Shown here piece by piece: positions 17,714 to 26,172 of a stretch of 64,000 nucleotides of DNA. Location: assembly GCF_013522825.1 (NCBI RefSeq), contig NZ_JAAMQZ010000013.1:61709-125708 (forward strand). Reading direction: 5' to 3'. The notes beneath the pieces are model-generated. The model saw only the letters and a program-made list of their open reading frames with translations. It searched no databases and was not told where the DNA came from. The translations under genes and the position numbers were made by a program. This DNA is from Stutzerimonas stutzeri. GTDB taxonomy: Bacteria > Pseudomonadota > Gammaproteobacteria > Pseudomonadales > Pseudomonadaceae. Position 1 is the first letter of the stretch; each line of letters opens with the position of its first letter.

Positions 17714-19429
17714 ATGCGTATCGAACCCCGTCCTCTTCCCGCACAGCTGCCCGATCTGGGCGACCTGCCACCCTTGCTGACGCGCCTGTATGCCGCGCGT
17801 GGCGTGCAGTCCGTGGCCGAGCTGGACAAGGGGCTGGCGCGGCTGATTCCCTACGGCCAGCTCAAGGGCATCGAGGCGGCTGTGGAGCTGCTGGTGGAGG
17901 CGCTGGAAAAACGCCAGCGCATTCTCTTCGTCGGCGATTTCGACGCCGATGGCGCCACCGCCAGCGCGGTCGGCGTGCTGGGCCTGCGCCAGCTCGGCGC
18001 GGCGCATGTCGATTATCTGGTGCCCAACCGCTTTGAATATGGTTATGGCCTGACGCCTGAAATCGTCGCTGTGGCGCTCGAACGCCAGCCAGACCTATTG
18101 ATCACCGTGGATAACGGCATCTCCAGCGTGGACGGTGTCGCTGCGGCCAAGGCTGCCGGATTGATGGTGCTGGTGACCGATCACCATCTGCCCGGTCATG
18201 ATCTGCCGGCAGCCGATGCCATCGTCAATCCCAATCAGCCCGAATGCGCTTTCCCGAGCAAGTGCATCGCCGGCGTTGGGGTGATTTTCTACGTACTGCT
18301 GGCGCTGCGGGCGCGGCTGCGCGAGTCGGGCTGGTTTGTCCGCAATGGCTGGAGCGAGCCGAACCTGGCCGAGCTGCTGGATCTGGTGGCGCTGGGCAGT
18401 GTTGCCGACGTGGTGCCGCTGGATGCCAACAACCGCATCCTGGTGCATCAGGGGCTGGCGCGGATTCGTGCGGGGCGGGCGCGACCGGGTCTGCGGGCGA
18501 TCCTCGAAGTGGCCGGGCGCGACCATAAGCGCATCACCTCAACCGACCTGGGCTTCATCCTCGGGCCGCGCCTGAACGCGGCGGGACGCCTGGACGACAT
18601 GGCGCTGGGCATCGAATGCCTGCTCTGCGAAGACGAAGCGCTGGCACGCGACATGGCAGTACAGCTCGATCAGCTCAATCAGGACCGCAAGGGCATCGAG
18701 CAGGGCATGCAGCGCGAGGCCCTGGCGCAACTCAAGGAGCTGCCGCTGGACGATCTGCCGTTCGGCCTCTGCCTGTTCGAGCCGGATTGGCATCAGGGCG
18801 TTATCGGTATCCTCGCTTCGCGCCTGAAGGAACGCTATCACCGACCCACCATCGCCTTTGCCGACGCCGGTGATGGCGTGCTGAAGGGCTCGGCGCGTTC
18901 GGTGCCGGGCTTTCATGTACGCGATGCGCTGGACGCCGTGGCCGCCCGTCATCCGGGCTTGATCAGCAAGTTCGGTGGTCATGCCATGGCTGCGGGGCTG
19001 TCGCTGCCGCAGGAAAACTTCGGTGCCTTCGCCGCGGCGTTCGACGCCGAGGTTCGCCGCCAGCTGTGCGAGGACGATCTCACCGGACGCCTGTTGACTG
19101 ACGGCCAGCTCAGCATCGAGGAGTTTCATCTGGAGCTGGCCAAGGCGCTGCGTAATGCCGGCCCGTGGGGCCAGCACTTTCCAGAACCCATGTTCCACGG
19201 CGTGTTCCAGCTGGTGCAGCAGCGTCTGGTCGGCGAGAAGCACCTGAAGATGGTGGTCAGGAGCGAGTGCGGCTCGCTGACACTTGACGGCATCGCCTTC
19301 AATATCGACCGCGGGCTCTGGCCCAATGCCGGTGTGCGCTGGGCCAACCTGGCCTACAAACTGGACGTCAACGAATTTCGTGGTCGCGAAAGTGTGCAGT
19401 TGCTGGTTGCCCATATCGAGGCACGCTGA
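17714..19429 (+). CDS. recJ: Single-stranded-DNA exonuclease RecJ
   Basis: A 571-residue 5'-3' exonuclease of recombination and mismatch repair. The DHH-superfamily motifs are DFDADG (75-80), a DNGISS segment, DHHLPG, and the DHHA1-side FGGHAMAAG motif, followed by a C-terminal OB fold. ATG 17714 was chosen because the longer open frame overlaps yaeQ. Length and motif order match the Pseudomonas enzyme. Confidence 0.96.
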   Translation: MRIEPRPLPAQLPDLGDLPPLLTRLYAARGVQSVAELDKGLARLIPYGQLKGIEAAVELLVEALEKRQRILFVGDFDADGATASAVGVLGLRQLGAAHVDYLVPNRFEYGYGLTPEIVAVALERQPDLLITVDNGISSVDGVAAAKAAGLMVLVTDHHLPGHDLPAADAIVNPNQPECAFPSKCIAGVGVIFYVLLALRARLRESGWFVRNGWSEPNLAELLDLVALGSVADVVPLDANNRILVHQGLARIRAGRARPGLRAILEVAGRDHKRITSTDLGFILGPRLNAAGRLDDMALGIECLLCEDEALARDMAVQLDQLNQDRKGIEQGMQREALAQLKELPLDDLPFGLCLFEPDWHQGVIGILASRLKERYHRPTIAFADAGDGVLKGSARSVPGFHVRDALDAVAARHPGLISKFGGHAMAAGLSLPQENFGAFAAAFDAEVRRQLCEDDLTGRLLTDGQLSIEEFHLELAKALRNAGPWGQHFPEPMFHGVFQLVQQRLVGEKHLKMVVRSECGSLTLDGIAFNIDRGLWPNAGVRWANLAYKLDVNEFRGRESVQLLVAHIEAR

Positions 19430-19483
19430 AGCGGTGATGCACGGGTGATTACTGCCCAGCCTCTCTGGCGTGCGAATGGTCTT

Positions 19484-19518
19484 TACTGCAAGGTGTCCAT
19501 ATCGCATTCGTTGCAGTA
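19484..19518. promoter_or_regulatory. Inverted repeat before the OYE-family gene
   Basis: TACTGCAA-N19-TTGCAGTA lies 14-48 bases upstream of the reductase ATG. It could be an operator for a dimeric repressor of an electrophile-responsive reductase, or a leader hairpin. No regulator gene is adjacent. Confidence 0.4.
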
Positions 19519-19531
19519 GAAGAGGCCGACC

Positions 19532-20641
19532 ATGACCCAACTGTTCGCATCGCTGACCTTGCGCCAGCTGACCTTGCCCAACCGTATCGCCGTCTCGCCC
19601 ATGTGCCAGTACTCGGCCAGGGAAGGCATGGCCAACGACTGGCACCTGGTCCACCTGGGCAGTCGCGCCGTAGGCGGCGCCGGGCTGGTCATCATCGAAG
19701 CCACTGCCGTGGCCGCCAACGGACGGATCTCGCCTCAGGATCTGGGGCTCTGGAACGATGAGCAGATCGAGCCATTGCGCCGCATCACTAACTTCATCGA
19801 GGCCCAGGGCTCGGTGGCTGGTATCCAGCTGGCCCATGCCGGACGCAAGGCCAGCACCTGGAAACCCTGGCTCGGCAAGCATGGCAGCGTGCCCGTCGCC
19901 GAAGGCGGCTGGATACCGGTGGGGCCGTCGAGCATTGCCTTCGATCCACAGCACGCCATTCCCGAAATGCTGGACGAAGCCGGTATCGCTGCCGTGGTGA
20001 AGGCTTTCGTGCGCGCAGCCGAACGTGCGCTGGCGGCGGGCTTCAAAGTGGCTGAAGTGCATGCCGCACATGGTTATCTGCTGCATCAGTTCCTCTCGCC
20101 GCTGTCCAATCAGCGTCAGGACGCTTATGGCGGCTCGTTCGAGAATCGCATCCGCCTGCTGCTGGAGGTGACCCAGGCCGTGCGGGCCGTGTGGCCGGAT
20201 GAGCTGCCGTTGTTCGTCCGCCTGTCGGCCACCGACTGGGTCGAGGATGGCTGGAACTCCGACGAAACCGTCGAGCTGGCGCGGCGCCTGAAAGCGCTGG
20301 GGGTCGATCTGATCGATGTGTCCTCCGGCGGTACCGCCGCCAATGCGGAGATCCCTGTCGGACCGGGCTACCAGACGCAATTCGCCGAGCGGGTACGCCG
20401 TGAAGCCGGAATCGCCACCGGCACCGTGGGCATGATTACCGAGGCCGTGCAGGCCGAGCACATCCTGCGCACCGGCCAGGCCGATCTCATCCTGCTGGCG
20501 CGCGAGCTGTTGCGTGATCCCTATTGGCCGCTGCACGCGGCAGAAGACTTGCGTGAGAGTTCGGTCGCCTGGCCGCCACAATATGTACGTGCTGCGCATC
20601 GGGACACGCCGCTTCGGTCGGCTTCCGGTATCCCCGATTGA
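19532..20641 (+). CDS. NADH:flavin oxidoreductase, Old Yellow Enzyme family (YqjM/XenA type)
   Basis: A 369-residue FMN-dependent ene-reductase of the class with a redox-tuning Cys. The Cys is in PMCQYSA near the N-terminus. HAGRKAS and the catalytic-face AAHGYLLHQFLSP segment follow, then the FMN-phosphate region near GQADLILLARELLRD. Such enzymes reduce activated alkenes, quinones and nitro compounds. P. putida XenA is a relative. It is a monocistronic-looking gene with an inverted repeat in its leader. Confidence 0.9.
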   Translation: MTQLFASLTLRQLTLPNRIAVSPMCQYSAREGMANDWHLVHLGSRAVGGAGLVIIEATAVAANGRISPQDLGLWNDEQIEPLRRITNFIEAQGSVAGIQLAHAGRKASTWKPWLGKHGSVPVAEGGWIPVGPSSIAFDPQHAIPEMLDEAGIAAVVKAFVRAAERALAAGFKVAEVHAAHGYLLHQFLSPLSNQRQDAYGGSFENRIRLLLEVTQAVRAVWPDELPLFVRLSATDWVEDGWNSDETVELARRLKALGVDLIDVSSGGTAANAEIPVGPGYQTQFAERVRREAGIATGTVGMITEAVQAEHILRTGQADLILLARELLRDPYWPLHAAEDLRESSVAWPPQYVRAAHRDTPLRSASGIPD

Positions 20642-20669
20642 TCCATCTGTTCCTTTTCGAGGGTTGTTT

Positions 20670-21398
20670 ATGAAAACCAGTGGTTTGCTCAATCAGCTTC
20701 TGAAATCCGGCCAGGAATTGCTGCAGAAGAAACAAACATCAAATCCCGCTCCCGGCGCTGGTGGTGGCTTGGGCGATCTGCTTTCCGGTCGCGGTGACGG
20801 AGGCCTCGGCAGTCTGCTGTCGGGCGCTGGCGGTGGCGCATTGGCAGCGGGTGCCATGGGATTGCTGCTGGGTAATCGCAAGGCGCGCAAACTGGGTGGC
20901 AAGGTCATCACGTATGGCGGCCTGACAGCGCTTGGCGTGCTGGCCTACAAGGCTTATGGCAACTGGCAGGCGCAGCAGAACGGCGCATCACCGCAAGCCA
21001 CGCGGACGCCCATGACGATTGACCGCCTGCCTCCGGCGCAGGCCGAAGAGCACAGCCAGGCCATCCTCAGGGCGCTGATTGCAGCGGCCAAGGCCGACGG
21101 CCATGTGGATGATCAGGAGCGTCAGATGATCGATGCGGAACTGGCTAAGCTGACCACCGATGTGGACTTGCAGCGCTGGTGCGACGCGGAGTTGAACAAG
21201 CCGCTGGATCCGGTCGAAGTGGCCGCAGCCGCCACCTCGCCCGAGATGGCGGCGGAAATGTATCTGGCCAGCGTGCTGATGGTGGACGAAGAGCATTTCA
21301 TGGAGCGCGCCTACCTGGACGAGCTGGCCCGCCAGCTCAAGCTCGACGAGGCGCTCAAGGCGGAGCTTGAGCATCAGGTTCGCGGCATATCGGCCTGA
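20670..21398 (+). CDS. DUF533 family protein with TerB-like domain
   Basis: A 242-residue protein related to E. coli YebE. The N-terminal amphipathic segment and a Gly-rich stretch (about 25-65) lead into a hydrophobic helix near 70-95. A TerB-like helical domain (about 120-235) carries acidic metal-binding-type positions (AAKADGHVDDQERQMI). It is probably attached to the inner membrane. Function unknown; YebE is envelope-stress regulated in E. coli. ATG 20670 sits after GAGGGTTGTTT; longer frames overlap the reductase gene. Confidence 0.85.
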   Translation: MKTSGLLNQLLKSGQELLQKKQTSNPAPGAGGGLGDLLSGRGDGGLGSLLSGAGGGALAAGAMGLLLGNRKARKLGGKVITYGGLTALGVLAYKAYGNWQAQQNGASPQATRTPMTIDRLPPAQAEEHSQAILRALIAAAKADGHVDDQERQMIDAELAKLTTDVDLQRWCDAELNKPLDPVEVAAAATSPEMAAEMYLASVLMVDEEHFMERAYLDELARQLKLDEALKAELEHQVRGISA

Positions 21399-21517
21399 AG
21401 CGCCTGTTTATCCACTTCGCTCATTCGCGCCATCGATCCAGTCCGGGCTGTCAGTGATGGCCCGCTGGGTTTATAATCGTCGGCTTTTCAAAACGTCCGT
21501 TTGAGAGCTGCCTACCT

Positions 21518-22613
21518 ATGGAAATCAACCCGATCCTCAACAGCATCAAGGACCTGTCCGAGCGCACCCTGTCGATTCGGGGGTATCTTTGACTACGATC
21601 AGAAGCATGATCGTCTCGTCGAAGTAAACCGCGAACTCGAAGACCCCAACGTCTGGAACAATCCCGAGTACGCCCAGAACCTGGGGCGTGAGCGCGCCAC
21701 CCTGGCGCAGATCGTCGAAACCCTTGACGAACTCGAAGGCGGTCTGGCTGATTCCCGCGACCTGCTCGACATGGCGGTCGAAGAGGACGACCAGGGCGCA
21801 GTAGATGATGTGGCTGTCGAACTGGATCGCCTGCGCGCAATTCTCGAAGGGCTGGAGTTCCGCCGCATGTTCAGCGGCGAGATGGACCCCAACAACGCCT
21901 ACCTCGATATCCAGGCCGGTTCCGGCGGCACCGAAGCCCAGGACTGGGCCAACATGCTGCTGCGCATGTATCTGCGCTGGGCCGACAAGCACGGTTTCGA
22001 CGCGACCATCATGGAACTGTCCGAAGGCGAAGTGGCTGGCATCAAGGGCGCAACCCTGCACATCAAGGGCGAGTACGCTTTCGGTTGGCTGCGCACCGAG
22101 ATCGGTGTGCATCGCCTGGTACGCAAGAGTCCATATGACTCCGGCAACCGCCGCCACACCTCGTTCACGGCTGTATTCGTTTCGCCGGAAATCGACGACA
22201 ACATCGAGATCGAGATCAACCCGGCGGACCTGCGTATCGACACCTACCGCTCCTCCGGTGCCGGTGGTCAGCACGTCAACACCACCGACTCGGCGGTGCG
22301 TATCACCCACGTACCGACCAACACCGTGGTCAGCTGCCAGAACGAGCGCTCCCAGCACGCCAACAAGGACACCGCCATGAAGATGCTGCGGGCCAAGTTG
22401 TACGAGCAGGAGATGCAGAAGCGCAACGCGGCCTCGCAGGCGCTGGAAGATACCAAGTCGGATATCGGCTGGGGCCACCAGATCCGCTCCTACGTACTCG
22501 ATGCCTCGCGCATCAAGGATCTGCGTACCGGCGTCGAGCGCAGCGATTGCGACAAGGTGCTGGATGGGGATATTGACGAGTACCTCGAAGCCAGCCTCAA
22601 ACAAGGCCTCTAG
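21518..22613 (+). CDS. prfB: Peptide chain release factor 2, with programmed +1 frameshift
   Basis: RF2 ends translation at UGA and UAA. The gene starts at ATG 21518 and reads 24 codons to an in-frame TGA (21590-21592). It then needs a +1 shift on CTT to resume at GAC 21591, giving 364 residues, the family-standard size. The peptidyl-transferase motif GGQ is in [15 protein letters not shown], and SPYDS serves as the SPF-type anticodon tripeptide region. Low RF2 raises frameshifting at its own UGA, so the gene is autoregulated. It lies upstream of lysS, as in many gammaproteobacteria. Confidence 0.96.
21578..21593 (+). promoter_or_regulatory. prfB programmed frameshift site
   Basis: The site reads CGGGGGTATCTTTGAC. 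A Shine-Dalgarno-like GGGGG lies three bases before the slippery CTT and the in-frame TGA followed by C. The usual form is AGGGGGTATCTTTGAC; here the first base is C, which keeps the anti-SD core. Confidence 0.95.
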
Positions 22614-22663
22614 AGCAGCGGCAAGCTGCAAGCCTCAAGCGACAAGCCTGGCGCGACCTCTCC

Positions 22664-22690
22664 GGCTTGAGGCTTGAGGCTTGAGGCTTG
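22664..22690. repeat. Tandem heptamer GGCTTGA, almost four copies
   Basis: Three full copies and one six-base copy of GGCTTGA stand in the prfB-lysS gap. Upstream, at 22621-22646, complementary CAAGC/AAGCCTCAAGC words occur, so the region can fold into an imperfect hairpin. Such CAAGC/GCTTG repeats occur between genes in Pseudomonas genomes. They may modulate the prfB-lysS transcript, but no T-run marks a terminator. Confidence 0.75.
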
Positions 22691-22728
22691 CAACTTAATT
22701 TCATCTTTGACCGGAACGATCCGCCGAC

Positions 22729-24231
22729 ATGAGCGAACAACCGCTGAACCAGCACGCCCTTCAAGAAGAAGAAAACAGCCTGATCCTTCAGCGCAAGGAA
22801 AAACTGGCCGCCGAGCGCGCCAGGGGCAATGTCTTCCCCAACGACTTCCGTCGCGACAGCTACTGCAACGACCTGCAGCAGAAATACGCCGACAAGAGCA
22901 AGGAAGAGCTGGAAGCAGCGGCCATTCCGGTAAAGGTCGCCGGGCGCATCATGCTCAACCGGGGCGCCTTCATGGTGCTGCAGGACATGACCGGACGCCT
23001 GCAGGTCTATGTCGACCGCAAGGGCCTGCCAGCCGAAACCCTGGAAGCGATCAAGACCTGGGACCTGGGCGACATCGTAGCCGCTGAAGGCACCCTGGCG
23101 CGTTCGGGCAAGGGCGACCTGTACGTCAATATGAGCGCCGTGCGCCTGTTGACCAAATCCCTGCGTCCGCTGCCGGACAAGCACCACGGTCTGACCGACA
23201 CCGAGCAGCGCTACCGCCAGCGCTACGTCGACCTGATCGTCAACGAGGAAACCCGCCACACCTTCCGCGTGCGCTCTCAGGTCATCGCGCATATCCGCAA
23301 GTTCCTCGCAGAGCGCGACTTCCTCGAAGTGGAAACGCCGATGCTGCAGACCATCCCCGGTGGTGCCGCGGCCAAGCCGTTCGAGACGCACCACAACGCG
23401 CTGGACCTGCCGATGTTCCTGCGCATCGCGCCGGAGCTGTATCTCAAGCGCCTGGTAGTGGGCGGTTTCGAGCGTGTGTTCGAGATCAACCGCAACTTCC
23501 GCAACGAAGGTGTCTCGACCCGGCACAACCCCGAGTTCACCATGCTGGAGTTCTACCAGGCCTACGCCGATTACGAAGACAACATGGACCTGACCGAGGA
23601 GCTGTTCCGCGAGCTGGCCCAGGCCGTGCTCGGCAGCACCGACGTGCCCTACGGCGACAAGGTGTTCCACTTCGGCGAGCCGTTCGCGCGGCTGTCGGTG
23701 TTCGACTCGATCCTCAAGTACAACCCGGACATCAGCGCCGACGATCTCAACGATCTGGAAAAAGCCCGCGCCATCGCCAAAAAGGCCGGCGCCAAGCTGC
23801 TGGGCCATGAAGGTCTGGGCAAGCTGCAGGTGATGATCTTCGAAGAACTGGTCGAGCATCGCCTGGAGCAGCCGACCTTCATCACCGAGTACCCCTTCGA
23901 GGTCTCGCCGCTGGCGCGCCGCAACGACAAGAACCCGAACGTCACCGACCGCTTCGAGCTGTTCATCGGTGGCCGCGAGATCGCCAACGCCTATTCCGAA
24001 CTCAACGACGCCGAGGATCAGGCCGAGCGTTTCCACGCTCAAGTAGCGGAAAAGGACGCCGGCGACGACGAGGCCATGCACTTCGACGCCGATTTCGTCC
24101 GCGCGCTGGAATACGGCATGCCGCCCACCGCCGGCGAGGGCATTGGTATCGACCGTCTGGTGATGCTGCTGACCAACTCGCCGTCGATTCGCGACGTGAT
24201 CCTGTTCCCGCACATGCGTCCGGAAGTCTGA
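22729..24231 (+). CDS. lysS: Lysyl-tRNA synthetase, class II
   Basis: A 500-residue class IIb synthetase with an N-terminal OB-fold anticodon-binding domain (about 65-175). The catalytic domain carries motif 2 ([19 protein letters not shown]) and motif 3 ([13 protein letters not shown]). It charges tRNA-Lys in the cytoplasm. It is downstream of prfB in the standard order, with a 115-base gap that holds the heptamer repeat. Confidence 0.97.
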   Translation: MSEQPLNQHALQEEENSLILQRKEKLAAERARGNVFPNDFRRDSYCNDLQQKYADKSKEELEAAAIPVKVAGRIMLNRGAFMVLQDMTGRLQVYVDRKGLPAETLEAIKTWDLGDIVAAEGTLARSGKGDLYVNMSAVRLLTKSLRPLPDKHHGLTDTEQRYRQRYVDLIVNEETRHTFRVRSQVIAHIRKFLAERDFLEVETPMLQTIPGGAAAKPFETHHNALDLPMFLRIAPELYLKRLVVGGFERVFEINRNFRNEGVSTRHNPEFTMLEFYQAYADYEDNMDLTEELFRELAQAVLGSTDVPYGDKVFHFGEPFARLSVFDSILKYNPDISADDLNDLEKARAIAKKAGAKLLGHEGLGKLQVMIFEELVEHRLEQPTFITEYPFEVSPLARRNDKNPNVTDRFELFIGGREIANAYSELNDAEDQAERFHAQVAEKDAGDDEAMHFDADFVRALEYGMPPTAGEGIGIDRLVMLLTNSPSIRDVILFPHMRPEV

Positions 24232-24299
24232 CGAACCCCGTGCCGGGTCAGGCCCAGCCGGCCCGGCACAGGAGACCCCTGCGATCCAGAGAGGTAGCG

Positions 24300-25595
24300 A
24301 TGAACACTTCCCACACACTGGACGACTATCAGCTCACGGTGCGCGCGCTGTCCGACCGTATCGTCGAGGCGCAGGCCCCGGTGCGGGTGCTCGATGCGGT
24401 GAAGTGGGACGACAGCATCCGTCAGGGTTTCTTCGCCTCCGGCTGTCGCGAGCTGCCCAGGATCGATCGCGCCTGGTACGAAGGCCGACCGCTGGCCTTC
24501 GACTCCAGCGCCAAGAAGGAAGAATTCCAGAACATCGAACGCGACATCACCCGCCAGCTGGGCCAGTTCAACCCGGTCGGGCAGATCATGCGGCGCATGT
24601 GCCGCGAATATCGCATGGTGATCCGCATGCTTGAAGCGCGTGGCACCGCCGACTTCGGGTTGATCTCCCAGGAACTCTACGGCGCGGCCTCGGACGCCTT
24701 CCATGCCGGCGATCCGACGTTGTCCGATCTCGGCCTGATGCTCTCCGACTACCTGAACAACATCGCCGACCGGGGCGACCTCAAGGACGAAGCCAAGACA
24801 CTCAATGCCCAGCAGGCCGTGGACATGCTGCAGCGAAGGCTGGACCTGGTATTCGGTGAAGGCGAGGGCGTGATCCGGGTGTTCGAGTCCGACGGCATCC
24901 TCGCCGATGCGGCAGCCGGCGCCGACTACATCAAGATCCGCAGTGACGCCATGTTCAACGCGCGCGACGTGCGTGCCCTGGAAGTGCATGAGGGGCTGGT
25001 ACACGTGGGCACCACGCTCAACGGCCAGAACCAGCCGATCTGCACCTTCCTCGCCAAGGGGCCGCCGTCCTCGACGGTGACTCAGGAAGGCCTGGCGATC
25101 CTGATGGAGGTGATCGCTTTCGCCTCCTATCCAACACGCCTGCGCAAGCTGACCAACCGTACCCGCGCCATCCACATGGCCGAGGAGGGCGCGGATTTCC
25201 TCGATGTGTTCGCCTTCTTCCGCGAGCAGGGTTACGACGAGGACGAGTGCTACAGCAACGCCAACCGCGTGTTCCGTGGCTCGCTGCCCAATGGCTTGCC
25301 CTTCACCAAGGACCTGTCCTATCTGAAGGGTTTCATCATGGTCTACAACTACATTCAGCTGGCGGTGCGCAAGGGCAAGCTGGAGCAGATCCCGCTGCTG
25401 TTCTGCGGCAAGACCACCCTGGAAGACATGCGCACCCTGCGCCAACTGGTAGACGAGGGCATGGTGGCACCGCCGCGCTATCTGCCGCAGCAGTTCCAGG
25501 ACCTCAATGCGCTGTCAGCCTGGATGTGCTTCTCCAACTTCCTCAACCACCTGAGCCTGGATCGTATCGAAGCCGATTACGCCAATATTCTCTGA
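24300..25595 (+). CDS. QEGLA-motif protein (DUF1704, flavohaemoglobin expression-modulating family)
   Basis: A 431-residue protein with the family-naming QEGLA motif in STVTQEGLAILMEV, preceded by EVHEGLVHVGTTLNGQ, whose His-Glu and the following Glu look like a metalloprotease-type HExxx arrangement. The family is annotated from a report linking it to flavohaemoglobin expression; its biochemistry is not established. ATG 24300 follows an AGAGAGG ribosome-binding site. A GTGCCGGG...CCCGGCAC hairpin (24240-24269) separates it from lysS. It is followed 36 bases later by a small membrane protein gene. Confidence 0.85.
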   Translation: MNTSHTLDDYQLTVRALSDRIVEAQAPVRVLDAVKWDDSIRQGFFASGCRELPRIDRAWYEGRPLAFDSSAKKEEFQNIERDITRQLGQFNPVGQIMRRMCREYRMVIRMLEARGTADFGLISQELYGAASDAFHAGDPTLSDLGLMLSDYLNNIADRGDLKDEAKTLNAQQAVDMLQRRLDLVFGEGEGVIRVFESDGILADAAAGADYIKIRSDAMFNARDVRALEVHEGLVHVGTTLNGQNQPICTFLAKGPPSSTVTQEGLAILMEVIAFASYPTRLRKLTNRTRAIHMAEEGADFLDVFAFFREQGYDEDECYSNANRVFRGSLPNGLPFTKDLSYLKGFIMVYNYIQLAVRKGKLEQIPLLFCGKTTLEDMRTLRQLVDEGMVAPPRYLPQQFQDLNALSAWMCFSNFLNHLSLDRIEADYANIL

Positions 25596-25631
25596 GTGCC
25601 CGCACAACGCCCTTTCCAGACGAGACTACAG

Positions 25632-25946
25632 ATGTCCGAACGCAACCCCATCCCACTGATTCTCACCGCCATTGGCAGCGTCTTCGGCACCATCGCCGTG
25701 CTGAGCTATTACGGCTACGTGCATATCGCCAAACCCGAGGATGCGCTGCTGCTGGCCGACTACACCATGCTCAAGACCGTGCCTGGCGAGGATTATCGGG
25801 TATCGCTGAAACCGGCCACCCAGGTCGCACAGTGCATCGACGGCGTACTGGTGTTGTTCGATACCGAGCAGAAAGGCCTGACCGGCGTGCTGGTGGATAA
25901 CAAGAAGCGTGCCGTGCGCTGCATGGAGGAAGGCGTAGGCCGCTAA
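25632..25946 (+). CDS. Small single-span membrane protein, unknown function
   Basis: The 104-residue protein has one predicted membrane helix near the N-terminus (PLILTAIGSVFGTIAVLSY) and a soluble domain with two Cys (in AQCIDG and VRCMEE) that could form a disulfide in the periplasm. The family is not recognised. It starts 36 bases after the QEGLA gene and is probably co-transcribed. A 9-bp hairpin (25950-25972) just after the stop may end the transcript. Confidence 0.7.
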   Translation: MSERNPIPLILTAIGSVFGTIAVLSYYGYVHIAKPEDALLLADYTMLKTVPGEDYRVSLKPATQVAQCIDGVLVLFDTEQKGLTGVLVDNKKRAVRCMEEGVGR

Positions 25947-25949
25947 CGA

Positions 25950-26014
25950 ACCTGGCGCAGCAAGCGCCAGGTCATGTTGGATTACGCCTTCGGAAACCCG
26001 GATTACGCCTTCGG
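25950..26014. repeat. Hairpin and two direct copies of a 15-mer
   Basis: After a 9-bp hairpin (25950-25972), two direct copies of GGATTACGCCTTCGG occur (25979-25993 and 26000-26014), 21 bases apart. The second copy continues into CTAATCC and folds back (GGATTA / TAATCC). A degenerate copy lies at 43439-43460. This is a common Pseudomonas intergenic repeat type. Confidence 0.75.
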
Positions 26015-26053
26015 CTAATCCAGGCTACGGTCTGTGGGCAGGAGGCGCGGCTG

Positions 26054-26158
26054 TTGTAGGAGGGGCCTTGGCCGCGAACAAGACCACATCCTCGCTGCGG
26101 CCCCCTTCACGGGCATGGCCCGTTCCCACGAAAGTCGCGGCCAAGGCCCCTCCTACAA
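26054..26158. repeat. REP pair in opposite orientation (BIME)
   Basis: Two copies of a 24-base REP (TTGTAGGAGGGGCC at its start, 26054-26077 and the exact reverse complement at 26135-26158) flank 57 bases that include an ACGGGCATGGCCCGT palindrome (about 26118-26132). It lies between the small membrane protein gene and the GGDEF-EAL gene, and may stabilise 3' ends. Typical of Pseudomonas. Confidence 0.85.
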
Positions 26159-26172
26159 GCGCGCGCCCTTGG

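Noticed and set aside
18539..20692. A 717-codon minus-strand frame across recJ and the OYE gene
   Set aside because: Antisense shadow spanning two well-supported genes; no recognisable domain.
21518..22613. prfB as a frameshifted pseudogene
   Set aside because: The TGA and shift site have the exact programmed-frameshift context, and the rest of RF2 is intact.
25979..26014. Spaced direct repeats as a CRISPR array
   Set aside because: Only two copies with a 6-base spacer; it is a fold-back intergenic repeat, and no cas genes are present.
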